A stretch of 64,000 nucleotides of DNA from G963663615 sp963663615 (lineage in GTDB: Bacteria; Bacteroidota; Ignavibacteria; Ignavibacteriales; Melioribacteraceae), in assembly GCA_963663615.1 (NCBI GenBank), contig OY760517.1, positions 2,232,001 through 2,296,000 of the forward strand, given 5' to 3'. Shown here in pieces: positions 8,511 to 18,548 of this stretch. Position numbers and translations under genes: made by a program. Numbering within the stretch: the first letter of the stretch is position 1; the number at the start of each line of letters is the position of its first letter. The notes under the pieces were generated by a model. It was not told the DNA's origin, made no database searches, and was given only the letters and a program-made list of their open reading frames with translations.

Positions 8511-9684
8511 TTATATCAACCTTTACTTCATTATCATCAAATTTAATTGTAAACGGGCTTTGCAAATCCAATTCTGTACTTTTTGTAACATAACCGCCGT
8601 TTTGTTGAATTAGTGCAAAACCTCTTCCTAAAATTTTATTTAAATCATATTTTTTTATTTTGTTTTCAGCAATTTCAAGTTTACTACTTCTATCCTTAAC
8701 TAACTTGTCCGCACTACCATTTATTCTGTAAAGTAAATTATCCAACGTTTGATAGTAGTATTTATTCTTTTCAACAGGCTGCCTGAAACCATAGGACTTA
8801 AGTAACCTGCCAAGATCATTTTGACGGCTTAAAATCTTTTCTTTTAATTTGCTTGAGGAATAATAGAAAAATTCTCTTATAAAGGCAATTAATTCGTCAA
8901 TTGAAGGGGTTGCCAATTCCATAGCTGCAGATGGAGTTGGAGCTCGCATATCAGCAACAAAGTCCGATATGGTAAAATCAATTTCATGCCCAACAGCACT
9001 AATAACAGGTATTTTGGAAGCAAAAATAGTGCGGGCAACAATCTCTTCATTAAATGCCCACAAGTCCTCCAGGGAACCTCCACCCCTGCCAACAATAATT
9101 GTATCAATATCTGATCTTTTATTCAATGCATCAATACTTTTAACAATCTCGGGTGCGGCTTCCGCTCCCTGCACAGCCGCCGGAGCAATAACCAATTCAG
9201 CCAAAGGGAAACGTCTTTCAGCTACCGAAATCATATCTCTGAAAGCGGCACCACCAATTGCTGTAACAATACCAATTTTGGAAGGCATTTTTTTTACAGG
9301 CTTTTTATATTCGTTTTCAAACAAGCCCTCATCATTAAGCTTTTCTTTAAGCTTTTCATACGCTGCCTGCAATTCACCAATTCCGGCAGGTTTCATGCTC
9401 TTTACATCAATCTGGTAATTGCCTCTTGGAGGATAAACGCTTATTTTACCCTTAACCAGCACCTTCATTCCGTTATCGGGTGAAAAGAATACATAACTGT
9501 TTAATCCCTTCCACATCGTTGCACTAATTTGTGCACCGGAATCCTTTAGGGTAAAGTACCAGTGACCCGAAACATGCTTTTTGAAATTAGAGATTTCACC
9601 CTCAAGAGTTACCTCCGCAAATCCTTCTTCCAGAGTTTGTTTTATCAAACCAGTTAGTTCTGAAACGCTAAAAATTTTATTCAT
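8503..9684 (-). CDS. xseA: Exodeoxyribonuclease VII large subunit
   Basis: At 393 residues it is slightly shorter than E. coli XseA. The N-terminal OB-fold (about 1-100, with SVSELTGLIK and SGHWYFTLKD) binds single-stranded DNA. The catalytic domain has IGIVTAIGGAAFRD, IIVGRGGGSLEDLWAFN and SAVGHEIDFT, the core motifs of the Exonuc_VII_L family. A helical coiled-coil part and a small C-terminal segment follow. It is the first gene of xseA-xseB-dxs and faces the DHH phosphoesterase gene divergently across about 150 bases that must hold both promoters. Confidence 0.97.
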   Translation of the reverse strand: MNKIFSVSELTGLIKQTLEEGFAEVTLEGEISNFKKHVSGHWYFTLKDSGAQISATMWKGLNSYVFFSPDNGMKVLVKGKISVYPPRGNYQIDVKSMKPAGIGELQAAYEKLKEKLNDEGLFENEYKKPVKKMPSKIGIVTAIGGAAFRDMISVAERRFPLAELVIAPAAVQGAEAAPEIVKSIDALNKRSDIDTIIVGRGGGSLEDLWAFNEEIVARTIFASKIPVISAVGHEIDFTISDFVADMRAPTPSAAMELATPSIDELIAFIREFFYYSSSKLKEKILSRQNDLGRLLKSYGFRQPVEKNKYYYQTLDNLLYRINGSADKLVKDRSSKLEIAENKIKKYDLNKILGRGFALIQQNGGYVTKSTELDLQSPFTIKFDDNEVKVDING

Positions 9685-9836
9685 TATAAGGTAACTTTAA
9701 AACTATATTATTAATACCATTTAAACATCTAAAATAAGAATAATATCCCATTTTTATTAATTTTTCTTTTCAATTCCACCATCTTTTTTTGTATGTTAAG
9801 CTCTTTGAATTTAACTTGTTTAGGTAGCAAAAAATT

Positions 9837-10829
9837 ATGGATTTTGGCTGGTTAAAAAGCATTATTGAGAAAAATAACACCTTTGTTATCACTACTCACC
9901 TAAATCCTGACGCTGATGCAATCGGTTCTCAACTAGCACTCTATTTTAGTTTGAAAAAACTCGGTAAAACAGTTTACTGTATAAATTATAGTCCTACACC
10001 GTTTAACCTTAAATTTCTTGATTCAGACAATGTTATTTCCGAGTATAACGAATCGGAACATGATGATATTATATTATCGTCTGACATACTGTTTATTCTT
10101 GATCTGAATCAGGCAACCAGAGTAAAAAAAATGGCTGATGTAATTTATAAATTCGAGCGTGAAAGAATTTGCATCGATCATCATCAGGATCCGGACAATC
10201 TTGCAACGCATTTTTATACAGATCTTACGGCTAGTGCAACTTCCGAAATACTGTACAATTTTATCAGTGAAACCAAACTGGTAGAAATTGATTTTAATAT
10301 TGCCAATTGCCTCTATGCAGGTATTATGACCGATACAGGTTCATTCCGTTATGAACGCACTACATTCCATACCCATGATATTGCATCCGAATTACTCAAG
10401 GCAGGTGTTGTACCGAATGATGTTTTTGAGGAAATTTTCGACAAGGGAAGAATGGAAAGGCTAAAACTCCTTGGTAAAGCTTTGCAATCTATTACCCGTA
10501 TTTATGAAGACCAGCTTTGTTATATGACGATTCACCAAAAAGACCTTGAAGAAACAGGTTCCCTTGAAATGGATGTTGACGGATTCGTTAACTTTACTCT
10601 TACTGTTGCCGGTATTAAAATTGGACTTCTATTTTTCGAAATGGAAGATGGTGCAAAAGTTAGCTTTAGAAGTAAAGGTGATATTCCAATTAACAAGTTA
10701 GCTGGAGAATATGGTGGTGGTGGTCATTTGAATGCCGCTGGTGCACGTATTTACAAAAAAGATGTAAATATGGAATTTGATGCAGTTGTTGAGAAAGTAT
10801 TAGCAGCAGCTAAAAAATTCCTCTACTAA
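9837..10829 (+). CDS. DHH/DHHA1 phosphoesterase, NrnA-like
   Basis: A 330-residue protein with DHH-family metal motifs: NPDADAIGSQ (about 24-33), DLNQ (about 97), CIDHHQDP (about 113) and GIMTDTGSFR (about 160). The C-terminal DHHA1 domain has the GGGGHLNAAG substrate loop. This is the layout of NrnA enzymes, Mn-dependent phosphatases/exonucleases that degrade nano-RNA, pAp or cyclic-dinucleotide products. Which activity dominates cannot be read from sequence. It is transcribed divergently from xseA, and its stop overlaps the stop of the convergent lolD-like gene by 4 bases. Confidence 0.93.
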   Translation: MDFGWLKSIIEKNNTFVITTHLNPDADAIGSQLALYFSLKKLGKTVYCINYSPTPFNLKFLDSDNVISEYNESEHDDIILSSDILFILDLNQATRVKKMADVIYKFERERICIDHHQDPDNLATHFYTDLTASATSEILYNFISETKLVEIDFNIANCLYAGIMTDTGSFRYERTTFHTHDIASELLKAGVVPNDVFEEIFDKGRMERLKLLGKALQSITRIYEDQLCYMTIHQKDLEETGSLEMDVDGFVNFTLTVAGIKIGLLFFEMEDGAKVSFRSKGDIPINKLAGEYGGGGHLNAAGARIYKKDVNMEFDAVVEKVLAAAKKFLY

Positions 10830-11509
10830 GATACCGATATTATTTTTCCGTCTTTCATTTCAATAATTCTATCTGCTATTGATTTCATTTCCGGATTGTG
10901 AGTAACTATTACAAATGATTTGTTCATTTCGTTCTTTAGCTTAAGGAACAGTTCATTTATGTGATTTGAATTTACTGAATCAAGATTACCTGTAGGCTCA
11001 TCAGCAAATATAATATCAGGATTATTGATCAAGGCTCTCGCAACTGCTACTCTTTGTTGTTCACCACCGGAAAGCTCAGCCGGTTTGTGTTCTGCCCTGT
11101 CTGCCAACCCAACTCTGTCCAGCACTTCAAAAGCTCGCTTGTAAAGAACTTTCTTGTTTTCACCACTTATTAAACCCGGAATAACTACATTTTCCTGTGC
11201 TGAAAACTCAGCAAGCAAATGATGAAACTGGAATACAAAACCCATTTTATTATTTCTAAACTTTGAAAGCTCTCTATCCTTCATTCCAAATATGTCCTTA
11301 TTATCCACAACTACACTACCACTATCGGGATAATCAAGACCACTCAATATATGCAACAATGTACTTTTACCAGCTCCTGAAGCACCAACAATTAGCGTAA
11401 TTTCACCTCTGGGAATTTCAATATTAAGCCCGTCAAGAATTGTAAGAGTAGTTTCCTTTCCTCTCCTGAACGATTTTTTAATATTAGTTGCAGTTAAAAT
11501 ATTATCCAT
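10826..11509 (-). CDS. lolD: LolD-like ABC transporter ATPase
   Basis: This ATPase belongs to the MacB/LolD/FtsE group and probably powers release of outer-membrane lipoproteins from the inner membrane. Walker A is GASGAGKSTLLHILSG, the signature is LSGGEQQRVAVARALINNP, Walker B is IIFADEPTGNLD, and an H-loop His is in VTHNPEM. I prefer the ATG at 11509 (protein begins MDNILTATNIKKSF), because it aligns with the family start and has a GGGA stretch upstream. An in-frame ATG at 11521 would add four residues. It directly follows two LolC/E-type permease genes, completing a transporter. Confidence 0.88.
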   Translation of the reverse strand: MDNILTATNIKKSFRRGKETTLTILDGLNIEIPRGEITLIVGASGAGKSTLLHILSGLDYPDSGSVVVDNKDIFGMKDRELSKFRNNKMGFVFQFHHLLAEFSAQENVVIPGLISGENKKVLYKRAFEVLDRVGLADRAEHKPAELSGGEQQRVAVARALINNPDIIFADEPTGNLDSVNSNHINELFLKLKNEMNKSFVIVTHNPEMKSIADRIIEMKDGKIISVS

Positions 11510-11511
11510 TT

Positions 11512-12732
11512 TTATTCCCATTTTATTGCTTCTGTAATATTAAGTTTAACAGCTTTAAGAGACGGGTAATACGATGCGAGAAAAGATAACAACAACGAAA
11601 TAACTGTTACACTTATAATATCCCATAATTCGATTTTTACCGGCATTGCATCAATTAAATATTTACTGGTATCGAGTGCATATATCTTAAAATATATCTG
11701 GGCAAAACAAACACCAAGACCTATAACCAGTCCTAGAACGGTTCCTGTTACGCCTATAAGCAAACCTTCAAAAGTAAATATTCTCATTATAGATTTTTTA
11801 TTTGCACCGGCAGCACGCATAATTCCAATATCTTTTTTCTTTTCAATTACCGTCATCGAAAGAGAACCAAGTATATTAAAGGTACCCACCGCTACAATAA
11901 GAAATAAAATTATATAGGCAGCATACCGCTCAATTCTCATCATATTAAACAACTCTTCATGTTGTTCATACCATGTATAAATTTTTAGATGCTTTCCTTC
12001 AGGAAGCGAGAGCATTTCTTTTTTAAGTCTATCAGCTTTTTCAACATCATCCAAACGTACATCATAACCGTCAATGTTACTCCCCTTGCCAAAAATTTTA
12101 CCCGCAGTTTTTAGCGAAGAGAATACATAACCATAATCAAAATCCTTGTTATGCGACCTGAATATACCCGAAATTACTGCACTCCTTACAGGTGGAGGAG
12201 CGAGATTAAAGATACTCCTTTCAATATTGTTAAAAGATAGTATTCTTATTGTATCGGTAACGGTTCTGCCAAGACGCAACCTCATAGGAACTCCAATTAC
12301 CAGTTCCATATTTTCTTTATCGTACAGCTCACCAGAAACTATCCATTTATTTACACCCCAGCTTTTACTGGTATCGGGATAGTTTACACCCTTAAGCTTA
12401 ATAATTTCATTTTTGTTTTTGCTAAATAGTATAACTTTTCCCTCAATAAACTCGTAGTATTCGGTTACTTCACTATTGTTATTCAGGAACTCTTCAACCG
12501 GCTTAAGTTGATTATGCGATATTTCACTATCCACTTCAATTCTTAAATGGGGATCAACACTCATAAACATTGATTCAACAAGAGAACCAAATCCGTTAAA
12601 TACCGAAAGCACAACCACTAAAGCTGCAACACCCAAAGTTATACCTATAACCGATATTAGTGATATTAAAGAAATAAAACTTATTCTGTGCTTTGCCCTA
12701 AGGTATCTTTTAGCAATAAAAAACTCAAACAT
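11512..12732 (-). CDS. LolC/LolE-family ABC permease (second copy)
   Basis: The 406-residue protein has one N-terminal membrane segment (about 20-46, preceded by FIAKRYLRAKHR), a large periplasmic MacB-PCD-like domain, then three C-terminal membrane segments of an FtsX domain. That domain contains IEKKKDIGIMRAAGANKKSI, the cytoplasmic coupling region. This is the four-helix layout of LolC/LolE. It follows the paralogous permease gene with a TAATG stop/start overlap, and lolD follows. Two distinct permeases suggest a LolCE heterodimer rather than the single LolF-type permease found in some bacteria. Confidence 0.88.
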   Translation of the reverse strand: MFEFFIAKRYLRAKHRISFISLISLISVIGITLGVAALVVVLSVFNGFGSLVESMFMSVDPHLRIEVDSEISHNQLKPVEEFLNNNSEVTEYYEFIEGKVILFSKNKNEIIKLKGVNYPDTSKSWGVNKWIVSGELYDKENMELVIGVPMRLRLGRTVTDTIRILSFNNIERSIFNLAPPPVRSAVISGIFRSHNKDFDYGYVFSSLKTAGKIFGKGSNIDGYDVRLDDVEKADRLKKEMLSLPEGKHLKIYTWYEQHEELFNMMRIERYAAYIILFLIVAVGTFNILGSLSMTVIEKKKDIGIMRAAGANKKSIMRIFTFEGLLIGVTGTVLGLVIGLGVCFAQIYFKIYALDTSKYLIDAMPVKIELWDIISVTVISLLLSFLASYYPSLKAVKLNITEAIKWE

Positions 12733-13964
12733 TATTTAAACCTCATTGCATTAACAGGAGCAATTGAAGCGGCAAACCTTCCTGGTATATAAGAAGCTAT
12801 GTAACAAAATATAAGAGCCACTAATGATACCAACCCATAATTTACTGGATCAATAACCAGCTTTACCGATGAAATATAATAAACTGATGCAGGCACCTTA
12901 ATAATTTCATAATGGTTTTGAAGCAGACTTAATAAAAGAGCTAACAAATTACCAATCAAAACTCCAATACCGCTTAAATACATTCCCTGAGTTAGTACCA
13001 GTCTCCCAATTTGATATTTAGCCGCACCAAGCGTTCTCAAAATTCCTATATCGGAAGTCTTTTCTATAACTATCATCAACAGCGTTCCTATCATATTAAA
13101 TGCGGCAACAATAGTAATCAAACTTAATATAAGAGGAATTGGGGCTTTCTGTAACTCGAGCCAAGTAAAAATATTTTGGTGCTCCTTAAATACAGTTCGC
13201 ACATAATAAGGGTAGCCAAGTTCATCCTGAAGCTCTTCTGTTTTTGCTTCCAGATTATTTATATCCTTTAGTTTTATATTATAACCACTTACGGAATTAG
13301 GCATATTGTATATATCCGCACCCTCACTAAGGTTTATATATGCATATAGATCATCATATTTTGCCATTGAGCTTCTATATATTCCGGTAACATAAAACTG
13401 TACTACAATTGGAGGATTTTGGATTGTAGGTGGTTCCTTGTCAGTTAATGAAAAGATTATCAGCTTGTCGCCAATAGATGCTCCAAGAGTATTGGCAAGT
13501 TTTTCACCAATAACAATTCCCTTTGTTGAATCGCCCTTATGAACAAATGAACATTCTCCGGCGATCATATACCTGTCAAGTTTAAGATTTAAAGATGAGT
13601 TATTGATAGCCTGCAATTCAACCCCCTCATACTCTCTGCTTTTTTTGATGACAGCATAACGCGAAATAAAGGGAGAATTCATTACAATATTATTTGTATC
13701 AAGAATCTTTTTGATCGAACTTTTGGCAAGCGGTACACCTCCGAGGTCTCTTTTACCAAATCCCGATATATATATATGCGAATCGAAATCAATAATTTTT
13801 TGGGTTAGTGCACCCTCAAAACCATCCATCACCGACAGAGCAATTATCAGCACCATTGTTCCAAGAGTTATTCCGGTTATGGAAATTAGCGATACAAGAG
13901 ATATTACCCCCGATTCCTTTCGCGATTTTAGATATTTAGAGGCAATAAATCTGTAAATTCCCAT
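12732..13964 (-). CDS. LolC/LolE-family ABC permease (first copy)
   Basis: A 410-residue paralogue of the next gene with the same layout: N-terminal helix after FIASKYLKSRKESG, periplasmic MacB-PCD domain, and an FtsX domain with three helices and the coupling segment IEKTSDIGILRTLGAAKYQI. The GITLGTMVLIIALSVMDGFEG segment is typical of the LolC/E family. It is the first gene of a three-gene unit with overlapping junctions, permease-permease-ATPase, all leftward. The likely role is extraction of lipoproteins from the inner membrane for LolA, which is not in this window. Confidence 0.88.
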   Translation of the reverse strand: MGIYRFIASKYLKSRKESGVISLVSLISITGITLGTMVLIIALSVMDGFEGALTQKIIDFDSHIYISGFGKRDLGGVPLAKSSIKKILDTNNIVMNSPFISRYAVIKKSREYEGVELQAINNSSLNLKLDRYMIAGECSFVHKGDSTKGIVIGEKLANTLGASIGDKLIIFSLTDKEPPTIQNPPIVVQFYVTGIYRSSMAKYDDLYAYINLSEGADIYNMPNSVSGYNIKLKDINNLEAKTEELQDELGYPYYVRTVFKEHQNIFTWLELQKAPIPLILSLITIVAAFNMIGTLLMIVIEKTSDIGILRTLGAAKYQIGRLVLTQGMYLSGIGVLIGNLLALLLSLLQNHYEIIKVPASVYYISSVKLVIDPVNYGLVSLVALIFCYIASYIPGRFAASIAPVNAMRFK

Positions 13965-14158
13965 TAACTTTCCTTATGTGCACACAAATATTTGTGAGTT
14001 TCTAACTGTTTATTATTTACTAAACTCTGGCATGTAAATATACGCACCTTATTAAAAACTTACCCGAATAATTTAATATACCAAGACTATTTGGTTTAAT
14101 TTCTAATCACTGAAAATAATCTATTTATTGACAATCGTATGCACATAATTGTTTCGTC

Positions 14159-14187
14159 AAAAAAAAAGGGACGCACAATTGCGTCCC
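14159..14187 (-). terminator. Intrinsic terminator of the TonB-receptor/T9SS-protein unit
   Basis: A perfect 8-bp stem (GGGACGCA/TGCGTCCC, CAAT loop, 14168-14187) is followed on the minus strand by nine Ts (plus-strand A run 14159-14167). It lies about 28 bases beyond the stop of the 1,429-residue protein gene. Confidence 0.92.
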
Positions 14188-14214
14188 CTTAAATTTATAA
14201 CAAGCAGCTTAAAA

Positions 14215-17200
14215 TTATTTAAGTAGAGTCATTTTTTTAGCCACTCTGAAATCACCAGCTTCGATAAGATAAACATACATACCGGAAGCAAGGTTTGAAG
14301 CGTCAAATCTAACATTGTGTGTACCAGCGTTTACGGCACCATTAAGAAGTACTGCAACTTCCTGACCAAGAACGTTGTAAACAGCAAGTTTTACATCGCT
14401 AGCCTGTGGAAGAGTAAAGCTGATAGTAGTTGACGGGTTGAATGGGTTAGGATAGTTCTGGCTAAGAGCATAAGAAGTAGGAGCAACTTCTTCCCCTTCA
14501 ACATCAACTGTTAAATCTTCAGTGTAACCCATGCTGTAAAGAGCAGTCCAACCATCAGTCCACATTGGAGCGTTAGGAGCAAAAGCACCATAATAATCAA
14601 CCGCATCATAGAATTCGCCAACTGGCATTGAAGCACCAGAAGCAGCAGGACCATCCATTCTTGGACGAGGATTTAACATACCGTTAGCTTCACGAGAAAC
14701 CGAAACAAGTGCAGGATCAGCAATCATGTTACCATTGTCAGATAGATGTGCCATAACAAAATCAACACCATCAGCAATAGCAGAAAGAGAGTTACCAGCA
14801 CCGAAGTTAAACCAGAAGTTATCAGAAAGCATTAGGTCACCAGCTTCCATTCTTGATTTTGAATCTTCACCACTTTCAAGATCTTCAACTTTAACACCAT
14901 AACCAACGAAGTCAGTGAAAATTGAGCTATAATATTTACCACCGGCATTGTCACGGAAATAAAGTGCTCTATCGTTACCGTCACCACCAACGTTAGAAGC
15001 AGTAGCACCAGAACCAATATAAGTAGCATTTGAGAATACAGGCATAGCATAAGGCATACCAGTTTCGTCATCATCGCCACCATCATGTTCACCAGCACGA
15101 CCAGCTTCATCAGAACCCTGGATTGAGAATACAAACTGAGCCTGTCCTCTCCAACCCTGGTCATAATCGAAACAATCATCACCACAGAAAGCAGCAACGA
15201 TGTTTTTCATATTAACTGTACCACCAAACCATTCGTAACCATCATCGAAGTTAGCGAAAACTTCAACATTTTCAATAGTAGTACCAGAACCAACAGCTCC
15301 TAAAGTAAGACCGTTAATTTCATCACCCTGTACACCAGAGATTGAAAAACCACCATGACGAATAGATACATATTTAAGTACACCGGAGTTATCTGAATCA
15401 TCAGAACCACCGTAACGAGCTAAAGTAGCAGTTTCGTTAGGAATACCTTCAATCTGGTTTTCAGTAGTAGGCTGGTTAGTAGTAGCATTACCCAGAAGAA
15501 TAACACCACCCCAAAGACCACGATCACTTGAAAGAAGATCAGTAGTATTATTTACATCATCAAGTTCGGAAGTAAAGATAATTGGGTTAGTTGCAGTACC
15601 TTCAGCCATAATTTTACCACCACGACGAACTATAAGAGCAGAAGCAGCATCACCAGTAGTAATGTTTGAAGCTTCAATACCTTTAACTACTGTACCCGCT
15701 TCAATTGTAAGAGTAGCAAGTGAATCAACGAAAATTAATCCGTCAAGAGTATAAACGTTATCAGCAGTCCATTTTGTATCAGAAGTAATATTTGAAGTAA
15801 CATTTACAGTACCGGCAGTACCAGTGTTACCACCATTAGCCATATAACCCATCTGATCAAGAGCTGTCCAGCCATCAGTCCAAAGTGCAGCATTAGGACT
15901 AAATGCTCCACAGTAACCGGTAGTTGTAAAGAAGTCACCTTCTGGCTGAGTTGCACCAGTAACAGCAGGACTGTTTAACAATGGACGAGGATCAAGACCT
16001 TTGTTTGGAACTCTTGAAATACCTTTAAGCATTGGGTCTTCAAATTTGTTACCGTTGTTTGTAAGATGAGTCTGTACAAAATCAACACCATCAGCAATTT
16101 CTGAAGCAGAGTTACCAGCACCGAAATTGAACCAGTAGTTGTTAGTTAAAACAAGGTCACCAGCTTCCATTCTTGATTTTGAATCTTCACCACTTTCAAG
16201 ATCTTCAACTTTAACACCATAACCAACGAAGTCAGTGAAAATTGAGCTATAATATTTACCACCGGCATTGTCACGGAAATAAAGAGCTCTATCATTACCG
16301 TCACCACCAACATTTGAAGAAGAAGAACCAGCACCAATATATGTAGCATTAGCAAAAACTGGTATTGCATAAGGTGTACCAGTTTCATCATCATCACCAC
16401 CATCATGTTCACCGGCACGACCAGCTTCATCAGAACCTTGGATTGAGAATACGAACTGAGCCTGTCCTCTCCAACCCTGGTCATAATCGAAACAGTCATC
16501 ACCGCAGAAAGCAGCAATTATATTTTTCATGTTAACAGTTCCACCGAACCATTCGTAACCATCATCGAAGTTAGCGAATACTTCAACATATTCAATAGTA
16601 GTACCAGAACCAACTGCACCCATTGTAAGACCGTTAATTTCATCACCCTGTACACCAGAGATTGAAAAACCACCATGACGGATAGATACATATCTTAAAA
16701 TACCAGAGTTATCTTCGTCATTGTTACCACCGTAACGAGCTAAAGTAGCTGTTTCGTTTGGAATCCCTTCAATTTGGTTTTCAGTAGTAGGCTGGTTAGT
16801 AGTAGCATTACCCAGAAGAATAACACCACCCCAAAGACCACGATCACTTGAAAGAAGATCAGTAGCATCATTTACATCATCAAGTTCAGAAGTAAAGATA
16901 ATTGGATGAGCAGCAGTACCTTCAGCCATAATCTTACCACCACGACGGACAATAAGAGCAGAAGCAGCATCGCCAGTAGTAATGTTTGAAGCTTCGATAC
17001 CTTTAACTACAGTACCAGCTTCAATAGTGAGAGTAGCAAGTGAATCAACAAAAATCAAACCATCAAGAGTATAAACATTGCTTGCAGACCAAACAACATC
17101 TTCAGTAATATTTTCAGTTACATTAACAACACCCTGAGCACCACCGTCAATATCACCGGTAAAACCCATAGCGTCAAGAGCAGTCCAACCATTTGTCCAT

Positions 17201-18504
17201 AGTTCAGACATTGGGTTAAAAGCACCATTATAAGAAGTTTTTTTATACCATGCATCTTCCATTTCAACTGCACCGTGAGTAGCAGGAGAAGCATACATTG
17301 GACGAGGGTCAAGACCAGCATCTGCAGTTCTTGAGATACCTCTTAACATTGGATCTTCAACTTTATTACCATTATCAGTAAGGTGAGTCTCAACAAATTC
17401 TACATCATCAGCAATAGCTGCTAAAGTATTACCAGCACCAAAATTATACCAGAAGTTATTTGCAAGAACAAGATCACCAGATTCCATTCTTGATTTTGAA
17501 TCTTCACCAGATTCAAGATCTTCAACTTTAACACCATAACCTACGAAGTCAGTAAAAATTGAGTTGTAGTATTTACCACCGGCATTATCACGGAAATAGA
17601 GAGCTCTATCATTACCGTCACCACCAACGTTTGCTGAAGAAGAACCAGAACCAATATAAGTAGCGTTAGCAAAAACAGGTAACGCATAAGGAGTACCGGT
17701 TTCATCATCATCACCACCATCATGTTCGCCACCACGACCAGCTTCATCAGTACCCTGGATTGAGAAAACAAACTGAGCTTTACCTCTCCAACCCTGATCA
17801 TAATCAAAACAGTCATCACCACAAAAAGCAGCAACAATGTATTTCATGTTAACTGTACCACCGAACCATTCGTAACCATCGTCGAAGTTGGCAAGTACTT
17901 CAACATGTTCGATAACAGTTTTTGAACCAACAGCACCTAAAGTAAGACCGTTAATTTCGTCACCCTGTACACCAGAAATAGAAAAACCACCATGGCGTAT
18001 AGATACATACTGTAAAACACCAGAGTTATCTTCGTCATTGTTACCACCGTAACGAGCTAAAGTAGCTGTTTCGTTAGGAATACCTTCAATCTGATTTTCT
18101 GTAGTGGGCTGGTTAGTAGTTGCATTACCAAGTACGATAACACCACCCCAAAGACCACGATCAGATACTGAAAGATCAGATGTACTACTTAGATCATCAA
18201 GTTCTGAAGTAAAAATAACCGGTGCATCTTTTGTACCAAGAGCGTAAATTTTTGCACCCCTACGAACGATAAGAGCAGATGCAGCATCGCCAGTTGTAAT
18301 GTTTGAAGCTTCGATACCTTTAACTACAGTACCTGCTTCAATTGTTAAAGTAGCAAGTGAATCAACGAAAATTAATCCGTCTAGTGTGTAAACATTGTCG
18401 GCTGTCCATTTAGTGTCTTCAGTAATATTATCAGTAACGTTTACTACCTGTGCACTCAAGACAGAAGCGATCAAAATTAGAGAAATAGCCAATAGTTTTC
18501 TCAT
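14215..18504 (-). CDS. Giant three-repeat T9SS-secreted surface protein
   Basis: This 1,429-residue protein has a signal peptide (about 1-18, ending SAQ). Three near-identical modules of about 440 residues begin near residues 20, 458 and 898; each carries VYTLDGLIFVDSLATLTIEA, GGYNNDE-like linkers, SIRHGGFSISGVQGDEINGL and FDDGYEWFGGT. A C-terminal T9SS sorting domain (about 1350-1429) has NYPNPFNPSTTISF and ends AKKMTLLK. The modules look like right-handed parallel beta-helix repeats, rich in Asp/Gly such as HDGGDDDETG that could bind ions. The gene follows the TonB receptor by 44 bases, with AGGAG upstream of the ATG, and a strong terminator follows. Function is unknown. The upstream phased-repeat operator suggests a nutrient-starvation role, perhaps phosphate; that is inference. 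Confidence 0.9.
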   Translation of the reverse strand: MRKLLAISLILIASVLSAQVVNVTDNITEDTKWTADNVYTLDGLIFVDSLATLTIEAGTVVKGIEASNITTGDAASALIVRRGAKIYALGTKDAPVIFTSELDDLSSTSDLSVSDRGLWGGVIVLGNATTNQPTTENQIEGIPNETATLARYGGNNDEDNSGVLQYVSIRHGGFSISGVQGDEINGLTLGAVGSKTVIEHVEVLANFDDGYEWFGGTVNMKYIVAAFCGDDCFDYDQGWRGKAQFVFSIQGTDEAGRGGEHDGGDDDETGTPYALPVFANATYIGSGSSSANVGGDGNDRALYFRDNAGGKYYNSIFTDFVGYGVKVEDLESGEDSKSRMESGDLVLANNFWYNFGAGNTLAAIADDVEFVETHLTDNGNKVEDPMLRGISRTADAGLDPRPMYASPATHGAVEMEDAWYKKTSYNGAFNPMSELWTNGWTALDAMGFTGDIDGGAQGVVNVTENITEDVVWSASNVYTLDGLIFVDSLATLTIEAGTVVKGIEASNITTGDAASALIVRRGGKIMAEGTAAHPIIFTSELDDVNDATDLLSSDRGLWGGVILLGNATTNQPTTENQIEGIPNETATLARYGGNNDEDNSGILRYVSIRHGGFSISGVQGDEINGLTMGAVGSGTTIEYVEVFANFDDGYEWFGGTVNMKNIIAAFCGDDCFDYDQGWRGQAQFVFSIQGSDEAGRAGEHDGGDDDETGTPYAIPVFANATYIGAGSSSSNVGGDGNDRALYFRDNAGGKYYSSIFTDFVGYGVKVEDLESGEDSKSRMEAGDLVLTNNYWFNFGAGNSASEIADGVDFVQTHLTNNGNKFEDPMLKGISRVPNKGLDPRPLLNSPAVTGATQPEGDFFTTTGYCGAFSPNAALWTDGWTALDQMGYMANGGNTGTAGTVNVTSNITSDTKWTADNVYTLDGLIFVDSLATLTIEAGTVVKGIEASNITTGDAASALIVRRGGKIMAEGTATNPIIFTSELDDVNNTTDLLSSDRGLWGGVILLGNATTNQPTTENQIEGIPNETATLARYGGSDDSDNSGVLKYVSIRHGGFSISGVQGDEINGLTLGAVGSGTTIENVEVFANFDDGYEWFGGTVNMKNIVAAFCGDDCFDYDQGWRGQAQFVFSIQGSDEAGRAGEHDGGDDDETGMPYAMPVFSNATYIGSGATASNVGGDGNDRALYFRDNAGGKYYSSIFTDFVGYGVKVEDLESGEDSKSRMEAGDLMLSDNFWFNFGAGNSLSAIADGVDFVMAHLSDNGNMIADPALVSVSREANGMLNPRPRMDGPAASGASMPVGEFYDAVDYYGAFAPNAPMWTDGWTALYSMGYTEDLTVDVEGEEVAPTSYALSQNYPNPFNPSTTISFTLPQASDVKLAVYNVLGQEVAVLLNGAVNAGTHNVRFDASNLASGMYVYLIEAGDFRVAKKMTLLK
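14560..18450 (-). repeat. Three tandem 1.32-kb coding repeats
   Basis: The modules of the large surface protein are also repeated at DNA level. Blocks around 14840-14960, 16160-16280 and 17480-17590 are almost base-identical, as are blocks around 15470-15545 and 16790-16865. The period is about 1,320 bp. Copies two and three look closest to each other. Such identity suggests recent amplification or gene conversion and makes the locus prone to unequal recombination and assembly collapse. Confidence 0.88.
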
Positions 18505-18548
18505 GATATAAAGACTCCTGTTAATTAGGTTAATTAGTAATTGTAAAA

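Noticed and set aside
14832..17837. Long minus-strand frames rich in Val/Met/Leu inside the three-repeat gene
   Set aside because: They are out-of-frame shadows of the repeated coding modules and reappear in each copy.
14560..18450. CRISPR-like or satellite repeat
   Set aside because: The repeats are 1.3-kb in-frame coding modules, with no short regularly spaced repeats and no cas genes.
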